DNA of 64,000 nt from Lunularia cruciata. Taxonomy: Eukaryota; Streptophyta; Marchantiopsida; Lunulariales; Lunulariaceae. The notes under the pieces were generated by a model. That model worked only from the letters and a program-made list of their open reading frames with translations. It was not told where the DNA came from and did not search any database. The translations under genes were made by a program, and so were the position numbers. Where the stretch lies: assembly GCA_948567375.1 (NCBI GenBank), contig OX419762.1, positions 44,001,034-44,065,033 on the forward strand. Reading direction: 5' to 3'. Below are positions 50,874-62,213 of this stretch, piece after piece (the stretch's first letter is position 1; the number at the start of each line of letters is the position of its first letter).

Positions 50874-50916
50874 TTCTCTTGAATAAACTCAGTCAAGCTG
50901 AGTTTATTCAAGAGAA
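50874..50916. repeat. Perfect 19-bp-stem hairpin (second of a pair)
   Basis: Arms TTCTCTTGAATAAACTCAG and CTGAGTTTATTCAAGAGAA are exact inverted copies around the 5-nt loop TCAAG. Its stem includes CTCAG, also present in the neighbouring hairpin. Confidence 0.9.
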
Positions 50917-52842
50917 CTTATCCTCGAGAAAGTTGTTTTAACAGTACTATAGTGAATACCATAAAGGAGTTGCATAAATAGCAAAGCTTGTCTGAATCAC
51001 CAATCGTTGGATTGAAGGCACAATTTATTTACCGTGGTGGATCGAACATCTGCTTATGTTTCTGTAATTACCTCGAGTGAAAGTCACAAATGGGTTGCGA
51101 TTCATGTTAGTCGTAATCATAGCTTTTGAGCCTGTTGAGGTCATAGATTTTTTCGTCACATGAACTGGTATGGAGCCATCCGTTTCTTCATTTAGAATAT
51201 TGTATTGTTGTCCAGATAAAGCACCTGCTTTAGCTAGAGCGCCTCCTCTTCTGTAAATACAAAATGTATTGCTTCGACAACCACGACATCAAACAACTCT
51301 CGCTTCATTCGTATCCCATCTCAGCATGTGCCTCTATTATCTAGAGAACAGATGATGAAATATCATTGCCATCACTGCTGGCTATACACTACAAGTAGGA
51401 TTTTCCCTATGTTGTATCTGAAATATAGTCAGAACCATCATTTCCTTTTCCCGTTCAGAAATGCAGTACTAGAACATATCATTTAATCTGAACAGATGTA
51501 GGACACTTTAATCAGGAACTAATAACCAAACTCATGATAGCCATGCAGAAGACATGGCCATGCAGAAGACATATTGAGATGCAACCATTGACAGCAGAGT
51601 AACTGACCTGGTAGGTCTCCTTCGTTCCGTTCCTTCACTAGGTAGAGTTATCGGTTGAAATTGAATAGTATCATACTTGCCCTCAATCTTATGAGTCAGT
51701 GAGATGAGAAAGAGATCGGGTATGAACACTGCAAAGTTTTGTAGATCTGTGTTTAAAAATTCCTTCCTTAAGATCTCATGAATTTGATACCGTAGGGAGA
51801 TTTCAGAGTATGTTACAGTCAGCTCGGGGTTCGTACCACTGTTTCCTTTTCAGACTCGTGTAAATGTCAAAGTGCGCAGCAGGTCATTTGGTGGCAGAGA
51901 ACATGAGCACTGTAACCAGAATATTGTCGTTTCGTATGCCCAAAAGGCTCCTTAACTCTCATTCGAGATTCCGTTTGCAAGAAGGGCCAACAACTTCTGT
52001 CTTGTATGTTTTTTCACTTTGTCGGTTGGCTCCTCTGTCTTCGTACAGTGGAAATCATTTTCAGGAACTTTCACATTCTCACAAATATCAGTCAGTTTAG
52101 AAGCCGATGTACCAGCGCTGGAATAATCGTGTACATATCGCAACCAATACGATATGCCGTATGAGAGACAATTATACTACGATTCCATTCTGTTCGGGAG
52201 GAATGATTTTAATGATTTTAAGCTTATAGTGAACGAACACACTACTCCATCATTTGACAAGGAAGTAGCTTATTTAGAACCTGTAGATGTCAGGGATATC
52301 CTGATAATATCAAGCGATGGTTAACCTCTGCTACTCCAGGAAAAGGACTAGTTTCTGTTAAAATGTTTCATCTTTTCTCCATGTCAACCAATTTTAGTAC
52401 CAATACTCAGGCGCCAGCTGATAGAACATTTTCCAGGCCTCTCAATCAACGGCAAGCTTATACTGATACTAGTCGCGCAGATGACTTTCAAATCGAGAGG
52501 TACACACACTTGTGTCGAGTGCACACTGTAACTTTGAGCTTGTGTAATCTCACTCATTCATACTTTAGTCGAGAGTTTCAGTCTTCCATGATAGCAAAAG
52601 TTCTGTTCCACAGTACCTCTAAGTCTAAGTATTTGTCAAGTATATTAGAACAGTCACTTTCATGTCACTTTCACTTTCACAAAACATAGTCACTTAGCAC
52701 CAGCATTGGAATTTATCTTACTTCTTCTCCCCCATCTACTTAAGAAAGTCTTCGTTTTAAAGACCTCATATATGTGTGGTGACGAAGTAAAAAAGTAAAA
52801 TGTATTGATAGTACGAAGGTGGTGACCCACTTTCATACTATT

Positions 52843-52915
52843 ACCTTGTCTCTCCCTTGTACGCCTTGATGGGTCTTCCCATCCTTCATGTGTTCTATGT
52901 GGTCACCTTTTTTTT
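52843..52915 (+). repeat. Short dispersed repeat, copy D, shortened at its left end (SINE-like)
   Basis: This copy lacks the TTGGGGCTTAGCCCC head but keeps the core (TTGTCTCTCCCTTGTACG) and the T-rich right end. It lies between near-identical 13-bp direct repeats CTTTCATA[C/T]TATT at 52830-52842 and 52916-52928. Loss of one end with retained flanking repeats is what 5' truncation during target-primed reverse transcription would leave. Confidence 0.65.
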
Positions 52916-52971
52916 CTTTCATATTATTTTATACATTTTAATTTTTTAGTATTTCTATTTTCTTAGATTTA

Positions 52972-53375
52972 GTTAAAGGTTAGGAAAGCTGCTAGGGCCA
53001 GAACACAAGATGATGATAAGTTAAAGGTTAGGAAAGTTTTAAGGCTAGAACACAAGATGGTGCTACTTATCATTGGCCTAGAAAGTCATCACGCATGAGG
53101 ATGAGAATATGACACATGAAAAATACTATACGTCTTTTGTGTTCAAAGATCACGAGGACAAAAAACCCCATGATCATGATCCCTTTGGTCATGATCTTTG
53201 TGATCTTCATGGTCCTGATCTTTGTGATCATGAGTCCTTAGCACTAATGACACTTGGGTCAAAGTTCATAAACAAGAATTCCATACCAAATTTTATGGGC
53301 CAGGAGTATGATATGCTTGATACTCAATCGATCTTGGAGAATTCAAATGACTCAAATGCACTACCATCTTGACAA
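52972..53375 (+). repeat. Tandem-repeat region with Asp/His-rich open frame
   Basis: A roughly 48-bp unit starting GTTAAAGGTTAGGAAAG and ending near ACACAAGATG is repeated twice at about 52972-53062. Just after it, an 87-codon plus frame (53109-53372) contains short ATGATC-rich repeats encoding an Asp/His/Cys-rich stretch (HDHDPFGHDLCDLHGPDL). It resembles no family and may be low-complexity sequence from an old mobile element. Confidence 0.4.
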
Positions 53376-53844
53376 AGAACAAAAATCAATGATATCTGAA
53401 TTGGCCAAAATACTTGCATGCATGAACAATGATATTTCACCGACAATGCACCCACCAAATTTCAAATTGGTTCACCTCGAGCTATAAATTCAAAGTTCTT
53501 GCTTGTGCAACAGATTCTTTTGACTCAACAAATTATGAATTTGAGTGTAGAGTGCACAGACATTTCTTTGGTGAGAAACAAGAGTTGAGAACTTGAAGGA
53601 TTGGGTGAGCGGGTGTTTGGGTAGTCATTGTCTTTCAGTAGATAGATCATGATTGCGCACAATTCTTACCAAGAAGGCATAGAGCACTTTTGGAGGTGAT
53701 TCTAAAATCACTCAGAGTGAATAAATGTGCACTCAATTGTAGGGAGGAGTTCATCCGCAACAATAAGCTTGATTTCTTATTGTGTGATTGGGATTGAGTG
53801 ACATAGCAATGATTCAAGAAATTAGAGATACTCAAGATCCCAAG
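53376..53844. other. Flank of the retrotransposon nest, no gene seen
   Basis: Short frames only. The sequence right before 53845 (CCAAG) would be the target duplication of the first gypsy copy, but the partner site is not in the window. Confidence 0.45.
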
Positions 53845-54581
53845 TGTAATACCAAGAGCTAGCCATATGATCTAGATGTGAAATTTGGTTTGGTAACATC
53901 TAGAATGATGTTATACATGATGGTCAAAATAGATCAGATAGAAATATCACCAAAAGAGCACTTCTACTAATAGGGCAAAAACTAAAATAGACTTGAGAAC
54001 CTTAGAACCAATAGCTAGACATATGATTTTAAGGTGAAAATTGGTTTGGTAACATCTGGAAGGATGTTACACATGATGGACTAAATAGATCAGAAAGAGG
54101 TATCACCAAAAGGGGACTTCTACTAATAGATTAGGAATTGAAATATGCCTAAAATCTTTGAAGGCAATTTTGGAGGCCTAAACGGATGAATTAGGCCTCA
54201 AAAATGTGCTATTCTCCCCCTCTCCAACAAAGGAAAGGTTGGCCTTCCCTCCCCTTGGTTTGCATCATTGAGAGCTTTCAAACGATACCTTATGTGACTA
54301 TGAGATTCCTACAAGAAGATTCCCTAAAAGATTCCCTTCGGTCAAAGCTTGTTTAACCAACCAGATAGGACTTAGACCGACATGTCACCCATCCAAGTAA
54401 GTAATCCAAGGGTGGAGCTTGCTGACAAGTCACCTATCTGTGTGCCTAATCCTATGGTGGAGCTTCCTTGGAGGAGATCCTCTTTTGTCTATATTATAAA
54501 GAGAAGGTGCTCCTTTGAGGCACCGAATGTTGAGTGTGTAATTTGTGTTTATCTCTCTTCTCTTGTCCTCGAAGTATTACA
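53845..54581 (+). repeat. 5' LTR of gypsy copy 1
   Basis: 737 bp bounded by the inverted ends TGTAATAC and GTATTACA and followed one base later by the tRNA-Met primer-binding site. A TATA-like box (TATATTATAAAG) lies at about 54488-54500. The left part contains an imperfect internal duplication with a period of about 155 bp (units starting near 53851 and 54007), present in all three LTRs of the family. Confidence 0.92.
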
Positions 54582-57500
54582 ATGGTATCAGAGCGAGTGT
54601 CTTATTCCAAGAGAGTGGATCACCCCTCTTGGAAGAGCACAAACTACTGAAATTGAGTAATTTGAGGTGGAGAACATAGAGTAGTTGCTAGACTTAGGAA
54701 GGACTTTAGAGAGCCGACGGGATGGATGCACCGGGAGGACAATTTCCTACACTTAGCTTTCAATTCCCAAATCCATTCCACATCAAGGTTATGTACATCC
54801 AATGTGAGCAAATGAGGGTATAGCTAGTTTATCACTTTGGTGCAGAATTCATGGACATGATGATGAACTCACCAAACCCGATGATTCTACCTGTGGTGAT
54901 ATATAACAGAGAGTAGGATTTGACAATCTACATTCTATTATGATGATATGGATGTGAATGTCCCAAATCCTCTCCATTTAAACACTCAAGTAGAAATCCA
55001 TTGTGTAGTGAGACCAAAAGTGATGTTTAGAGATTTTGTGATTAGGAATTTTGGTGAGGAGTATTATCAACGAGTAATAGCTTCTAAGGTTCCAATGGTA
55101 GTTTCAATAGTTTGTGCACCTTCCAGAGTGATCATATTGACTCTGTATTGAAATAGACATTAGCAATTGAGTGTTTCAAGAACCATGGACCCGTAATTGC
55201 AAGAGTTGGTGTATGGAATGCAAGGGATGTTGAATGGATTTTGAGAGATTAAGATGACCATGGAGACATTACAAAGTCAAGTGCAGATCCTCAAGAACAA
55301 TCAAGCCATGCAAGAAGAAGAGCCGTCTCAAAACCCAATACCTACAACTAAAGTACTTGTAGAGGCACCCATGCATGCGAACCCTATCAATGTGAAGCCA
55401 CATTGCTACTCCGGATGAAGAAGACTTGCAACATTGAGCCTTACAAGGTGCACCGTCCAATGGGAGTAGTGGAAAATTGGATCTTAAGAATGAATTGATA
55501 TTTTTCTCAATAGAGATCATGGAGCATGCTATAGGCATGTTTGCATGTGAGTACTTGACCGATAAAGCCCTCACATGGTATGATGTTTGGGAACAATCCA
55601 TGTTGGCAGAGAGAAGGGAGGTCAGGTGGACAACAATGCAAGAAGGATTTCTGAAGAATTTCCAATCGGTGGATTTTGTGCAGATGGCTTGAACCCAATT
55701 ATGGGGATTGAGACAAAAGAATAACATACAAGAGTATGTGGAGGCATTTTTGGATCTAGAAGTTGCAATAACCAATATGTCAAGCAGAGGCAGTCAAGCA
55801 GAGGCTCTCAACAATTTCAAACGAGGGTTGAAGGAGCGGATTTGCCAAGAAGTCATGGTGCAAAATCCTTGCACTGTATTTGAAGCCATTGCTTGTGTGT
55901 AGAGAATAACAAGAACATTTAGGTGGAGGTGAAGGAGTAGTTCCACCTCAACATTATTGGGCAGAAATGTCACACATGGGTGGACTAGTACTGATGGAAT
56001 TGGGTAACCTTCAATTTTGAGATCGATGAGCACAACCGCTTCAAGGAGAGTGTGGACGGGTAGAAGAACAAAGAGATGTAGTCCCATGAGGAGAAGGAAC
56101 TCAAGGATAACAATGACATTGTTACAATTGTGGCCATATTGGGCACATATCTACCAATTGTTGCACTTGTTTCCCTAGAGGCCCTCGGCCTTCGTATAGG
56201 CAATCTTTGAACAACATGGAGAGGCACATTGAAGAAGAGGAGGTGGAAATCACTTTGGAAAACAAAGATTGCTAGTAAATGTACCTTGCAGCCTTATAGG
56301 CTCAATAAGGAAGCAGATAAGCAAGGGAAGGAAGAAGACTAATACGCAAAGATCCCAAAAGGCAACCTCACAATTGATTGTTGTGAATGGAGTCCTAGAA
56401 GGCAATCAAGTGAGAGTATTAATAGATCTGGGAGCAACAAAGAATTTCTTGTCTTGCTTTGTTGCAATAAGATTGGGAATGGATCTAGAGAGAGATGGGA
56501 GTGAAGAAGTAGAGTTACCTAACGGGCAAATAGAGAGGATTGAATCATTACCTAGACGGGTAACACTCTTTGTAGGAGAATATTAGGAAGCAATTGAGTG
56601 GAGAGTGATACAATTAGCTCGTTATGATGCAATCCTTGGTATGTCATGGATAGAGCATTACAACCCTATGGTAGATTGGAGGAAGAAAGTAGTGAGAACA
56701 CACCAATGGTCAATCATTGGGATTAAAGAAAAATCACACAAGCATGAACTGCCTCTATATGTCATAGGGACGGCAATTGTCTATAAGACCAATAGATGTT
56801 TCATGGATCTCTAATAAGAGAAGTCCAGAGTGCACAACTTGATGGACAAATTCTAGAGAAATTGAAGGATGTGGTGGATGAGTTTCAAGATGTCTTTCCT
56901 AATGATCTACCCTCAAGATTACCACCAAAAAGGAGAGTAGATCATAAAATTGAGACACTCCTGGGGAAGACACCTCCTTGTAAGGCCCCATATCACCTAT
57001 CACCTCATGAGTTGGAGGAGTGTAAGACTCAAATTGAGGAGATGCTACAAAAAGGGTTCATCCAGCCTAGCGTATCATTATATGGGGCTCTTGTCTTGTT
57101 TTTGAAGAAGAAGGATGGTACAATGCGCATGTGCATTGACTATTGGGGTCTCAATCAGCAAACAAGGAAGATCAAATACCCCTTACCTCGCATGGATGAT
57201 CTGTTTGATCAACTCCATGGAGCAAAATACTTCACCAAATTGGACTTGCGGAATGGTTACAATCAAATCCAAATTATAAAGGAGGATGTGTACAAAACTA
57301 CCTTCCGAACCAAGTATGGCTACTTTGAGTATCTTGTGATGCCTTTTGGCCTCACCAATGCACCTGCCACTTTCATGAGTCTAATGAATGACATTTTTAT
57401 CCATACTTGGATAAGTCTGTTATTGTCTTCTTGGACAATATCTTAATATACAATAGCACAATGATAGAACACAAACAACATCTACGAGAGGTCCTCTAGA

Positions 57501-58942
57501 TTCTAAGACAAAATCAATTATATGCCAAAATCTCAAAGTGCAAGTTTGGCAATTCTAAAGTAGACTACTTGGGGCATAGAGTAAGTGAAGAAGCCATTCA
57601 AGTATTGACGGATAACATAGACATCATTCAAAAATGGAGTGCCACAAAAGATCAGACTCAACTCAAGAGCTTCTTGGGGTTGATGGGGTTCTATCATATG
57701 TTTGTCAGGGACTTCCCCAAGGTTGCACAACCTTTAACGACACTACTTGGCAAGGGGAAGAAGTGGACATGAGGAACCACACAAGAGTTGGCCTTTCAAG
57801 AATTGAAAGCCGCCTTGCTACATGCACCTATCTTGAAGTGGTATGACCCAAAACATCCAATCAAGTTGGCTACAAATGCATCAAGCGTAGCAATAGGAGT
57901 AGTCCTACAACAAGAGTGGCATGAAGGATGGCATCCAATTGCATATTTCTCTCAAACATTGTTACCAACAAAGCGCAACTACCACACCATAGAACAAGAA
58001 GAGTTGGCCATTGTTCTGGCAACCAAGCATTGGAAGCACTATCTAGGCAAGGAGGCATTTGTAGTAGAGACAGACCACAAACCTCTAGTCTACCTTGAGA
58101 TGCAGAAGGATCTATCTTGTTGCCAGATTCAGTGGAAAGATTGGTGATAATGCTTCAACATGACAATCACCTACATGGAAGGTAAGAAGCAACTTGCAGA
58201 TGCATTCACCCGCATGCCAATGGCAAACAACTTGGTGGTAGAGGTTAAGATTAACCTTGAATTCTGGCCATAGATTTTGGCTACTACAAAAACTGATCCA
58301 CAAAATGTAGAAGCACAATCATCCAAAGGCGTCACTAGCACCCAAGGACTCACCTTTTGTGATGGCATATTATGGATCCCATTATGGATGTCCCAAAATT
58401 ACGCACCACCATTCTAGCGGAATGTCATGATTAGGCCATTGCAGGTCATGTCAGAGTGGACAAGACCTTGGATGCAATCCAACGCCATTATTATTGGCCC
58501 AAGATGAGCAACGACGTGATGGACTACATGCGCAATTGCCTACTTTATCAACATAAGAAAGCTTCTAATCAAGCTCCTGCAGGGCTCTTTCAACCTCTCC
58601 CCACTCCTACCCAATGTTGGGAACAAGTGAGTATAGATCTCATCTGTGAATTACCCAAGACCACCTCAGGGTTTGACTCCATCGTGGTCTTTGTGGACCG
58701 GCTCAGCAAAATGCTTCATGTACGTGCTACTACCAAGGATGTGACCGATCCACAACTAGCTCAATTATACTTAGATGTAGTCTTCTCTCACCATGGCTTG
58801 TCAAGAGTACTCATCACCAATATATGTACTCAATTCACCAATTTTTTTTGGCAAACACTCTTTGGTTTCTTCAAAACCAAGTTAGCCATGTCTACAGCTT
58901 ACCACCCACAAATAGATGGACGAACAGAGCGGGCTAATTGCT
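53845..58942 (+). mobile_element. Ty3/gypsy LTR retrotransposon, copy 1, interrupted
   Basis: Parts in order: 5' LTR 53845-54581; primer-binding site for initiator tRNA-Met, TGGTATCAGAGC, at 54583-54594; gag-like region about 54720-55900; zinc-knuckle region about 56120-56200; aspartic protease about 56370-56500 (LIDLGAT-type site); reverse transcriptase about 56960-57400 (MPFGLTNAP); RNase H about 57790-58140; integrase about 58430-58940, cut short by the LTR of a second copy. Protease-RT-RNase H-integrase order establishes gypsy. It is a broken fossil with many breaks. Age cannot be taken from its own LTR pair, because the 3' LTR is not seen. Confidence 0.9.
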
Positions 58943-59680
58943 ATAATACCAAGAGCTAGCCATATGATCTAGATGTGAAATTTGGTTTGGTAACATCTAG
59001 AATGATGTTATACATGATGGTCAAAATAGATAAGATAGAAGTATCACCAAAAGAGTACTTCTACGAATAGGGCAGAAACCGAAATAGACTTGAGAACCTT
59101 AGAACCAATAGCTGGACATATGATTTTAAGGTGAGAATTAGGTTGGTAACATCTGGAAGGATTTTACACATGATGGACTAAACAGATCAGAAAGAGGTAT
59201 CACCAAAAGAGGACTTCTACTAATAGAGTAGGAACCGATATATGCCTGAAATCTTTGAAGGCAATTTTGGAGGCCTAAACGTATAAATTAGGCCTCAAAA
59301 ATGTATCAATCCCTCCCCCACCAAAGGAAAGGCTGGCCTTCCCTCCCTCCTGCTTTGTCTCGTCGAGAGCTTTCCAACGGTACTTTACTCACGTGATTCT
59401 GAGATTCCTATAGGAAGATTTCCTAAAAGATTCCCTCCAGTCAAAGCTTGTTTGACCAACCAGATAGGACCTAGATCAGACATGTCACCCATCCAAGTAA
59501 GTAATCCAAGGGTGAAGCTTGCTGACATGTCACCTATATGTGTCCCTAATCCTATGGTGGAGCTTCCTTGGAGGAGATCCTCTTTGTCTATATAATAAAG
59601 AGAAGGTGCTCTTTTGGGGCATCAAATGTTTGAGTGTACAATCTGTGTTTTCTCTCTTCTCTTGTCCTCGGAGTATTACA
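58943..59680 (+). repeat. 5' LTR of gypsy copy 2
   Basis: 738 bp, collinear with 53845-54581. By eye the first 230 bases differ at about 6 percent of positions. It is followed by a primer-binding region and its own gag, so it is the 5' LTR of a separate copy and not the 3' LTR of copy 1. Confidence 0.9.
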
Positions 59681-61789
59681 ATGATATCAGAGCAAGTGTT
59701 CTAGTCCAAAGAGTGGATCAACCCTCTTGGAATAGCACGAACTACTGAAACTGAGTAATTTGAGGTGGAGAACATAGAGTAATCGCTAGACTTAGGAAGG
59801 ACTTTAGAGAGCATATGGGATGGATGCACCGGGAGGACAATTTCCCGCACCTAGCTTTCCATTCTTGAACCCATTCCACATCAAGGTTATGTACATCCAA
59901 TGTGAGCAGATGAGGGTATCGCTAGTTTATCACTTTGGTGTAGAATTCAAGGACAAAGTGATGAGCTCACCAAACCCCGTGATTCTACCTGTGGTGATAT
60001 ATGACAAAGAGTGGGATTTGACAATCTACATTCTATTATGATAATATGGATATGAATGTTCCAAATCTTCTCCCTTTCAAAACTCAAGTAGAAATCCGTT
60101 ATGTAGTGAGGCCAAAAGTGATGTTTAGAGATTTTGTGGTTAGGAATTTTGGTGAGGGGTATTATCAACAAGTGATAGCTTTTGAGGTCCCAATGGTATT
60201 TTTGATAGTTTGTGTGCCTTCCAGAGTGATTATATTGACCACATTGCTACTCTGGATGAAGAAGACCTACAACATCGAGCCTTACAAGGAGCAGCGTACG
60301 ATAGGAGTAGTGGAAAATTGGATCTCAAGAATGAATCGATATTTCTGATTGTTCTCAACAGAGATCACAAAGCATGTTGCATGCGTGTTTGCATGTGGGT
60401 ACTTGACCAATAAAGACCTCACATGGTATGATGCTTGGGAATGATCCATGCTGGCAGAGAAGGAGGTCACATGGACATCAATGCAAGAAGGACTACTAAA
60501 GAATTTCCAATCGATGGATTCTGTGCAAATGGCTCGAACCTAACTATGGGGATTGAGATAGAAGAATAGCGTACAAGAGTATGTGGAAGCATTTCTGGAT
60601 CTCCAAGTCGCAAATATCAACATGAGTCCAACAAAGGCTCTCGACAATTTCAAACAAGGGTTGAAAGAGCAAATTTGCCAAGAAGTCATGGTGCAAAATC
60701 CTCGCACGGTATTTGAAGCCATTGCTTGTGCGCAGAGAATAGCAAGAGCATTAGATGGAGGTGAAGGAGTAGTTCCACCTCAACATTATTGAGCAGAAAT
60801 GCCACACATGGGTGGACCAGTACCAATAGAATTGGGCAACCTTTGATTCCGAGATTGAGGAGCACGACTGCTTCAAGAGGAGCGGGGACGGGTAGAAGAA
60901 CGAAGAGATGGAGTCCCACAAGGAGAAGGGACTCGAGGAGAACAACGCTGTTGTTACAATTGTGGCCGTATTGGGCACATATCTACCAACTGTCGCACTT
61001 GTTTCCCTAGAGGCCCTCGGCCTTTGTACAGGTGATCTTTGAACACATGGAGAGGCACATTGAAGAGGAGGAGGTGGAAATCACTTCGGAAAAGGAAGAT
61101 CGCCAGTAAATATACCTCACGGCCTTACTGGCTCAATAAGGAAGCAGAGAAGCGAGGGAAGGAAGAAGAATAATGCGCAAAGATCCCAAAAGGCAACCTC
61201 ACAATTGATTGTCGTGAATGGAATCCTAGAAGGTAATCAAGTGAGAGTATTAATAGATCCGGGAGCAACAGAGAATTTCTTGTCTTGCTTTGTTGCAATA
61301 AGATTGGGAATGGATCTAGAGAGAGATGGGAGTGAAGAAGTAGAGTTACCAAATGGGCAAACAGAGAGGATTGAATCATTACCTAGACGGGTAACCCTCT
61401 CTGTAGGAGAATATTAGGAAGCAATTGAGTGGCGCGTGATACAATTAGCTCGTTATGATGCAATTTTAGGCATGCCATGGATGGAGCAGTACAACCCTAT
61501 TGGATTGGAGGAAGAAAGTAGTGAGAAGACACCAATGGTCAATCATTGGGGTTAAAGAAAAATCACACATGCAGAAACTGCCTCTATATGTTGTAGGAAC
61601 GGCAATTGTCTGTAAGACCGATAGATGTTTTATGGGACTAATAAGAGAAGTCCAGTGTGCACAACTTGATGGACAAATTCCAGAGAAATTGAAGGATGTG
61701 GTGGATGAGTTTCAAGATGTCTTTTCCGATGATCTACCCTCAGGATTACCACCAAAAAGGTGAGTAGATCACAAAATTGAGACACTCCC
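58943..61789 (+). mobile_element. Ty3/gypsy LTR retrotransposon, copy 2, nested and interrupted
   Basis: Same family as copy 1. Parts: 5' LTR 58943-59680; primer-binding region from 59682; gag-like region about 59820-60790; zinc knuckle (CYNCGRIGHISTNC) about 60955-61000; aspartic protease about 61205-61340 (LIDPGAT); then the linker toward reverse transcriptase, where a reverse-oriented chromovirus LTR begins. It starts inside the integrase region of copy 1, so it either inserted there or was joined to it by recombination. It is broken, with several breaks. Its remainder would lie beyond the window. Confidence 0.88.
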
Positions 61790-62213
61790 TGTAAAAGACC
61801 GAAACCGAGGAGAGAAATAGGAGAATGGAAGCTCACATTGGGACACTTGAATGAGTGGAAAACTCCGAATGCCTAGCATGAGCTTCGGCCTTGGTATTTA
61901 TAGGTAGCATACAAGACCCTTGAAGCTTCTCAAGAAGTTTCCTTGAGCCGCTTTCTTGGAGTGCAAGCCAAGTTAACTAGGAAGCTTCTCAAGAAGCTTC
62001 CTTCTAGAAGCCGTCTACTTGGCGTGCAAGCTAAGCTAGTTAGAAGCTTCTAGAAGCTCCCTTCTGGAAGCTACCTGCTTAGGGCGCAAGTTAACTAGTT
62101 GGGAAGCTTCCTAAGAAGCTTCTTAGATGCTTCTAGAATATTCTAGGCTATTTTGTCTTATTCTCTACTTCGTAAGCCCGACTAACTTCGTCACTAAACT
62201 CCATATTGTTACA
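61790..62213 (-). repeat. 3' LTR of the chromovirus
   Basis: 424 bp running TGTAAC ... TTTTACA on minus. Its right border abuts a G-rich polypurine tract (62214-62226). Its left border falls in the gypsy copy 2 sequence just after CTCCC, the presumed target duplication. It contains repeated GAAGCTTC units (see next entry). Confidence 0.88.
61920..62145. promoter_or_regulatory. Heat-shock-element array in the chromovirus LTR
   Basis: Alternating GAA and TTC units spaced by two bases are the binding pattern of heat-shock factors. Perfect three-unit sites are seen at 62043-62055 (GAAGCTTCTAGAA) and 62131-62143 (TTCTAGAATATTC). Two-unit GAAGCTTC modules recur at about 61922, 61981, 61993, 62103 and 62115. 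They sit in a degenerate tandem repeat of about 60 bp. Heat inducibility is inference from the motif; the array may also be only a structural repeat. Confidence 0.55.

Larger units (their letters stand above)
48900..52800. other. Intergenic spacer, no gene seen
   Basis: A purine-rich tract (GA-rich on plus) spans about 49915-50110 and keeps minus-strand frames open. A CT microsatellite is at 50369-50397. An 18-bp unit around CCATGCAGAAGACAT is duplicated at about 51541-51575. Remaining frames are short and domain-free. Confidence 0.5.
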
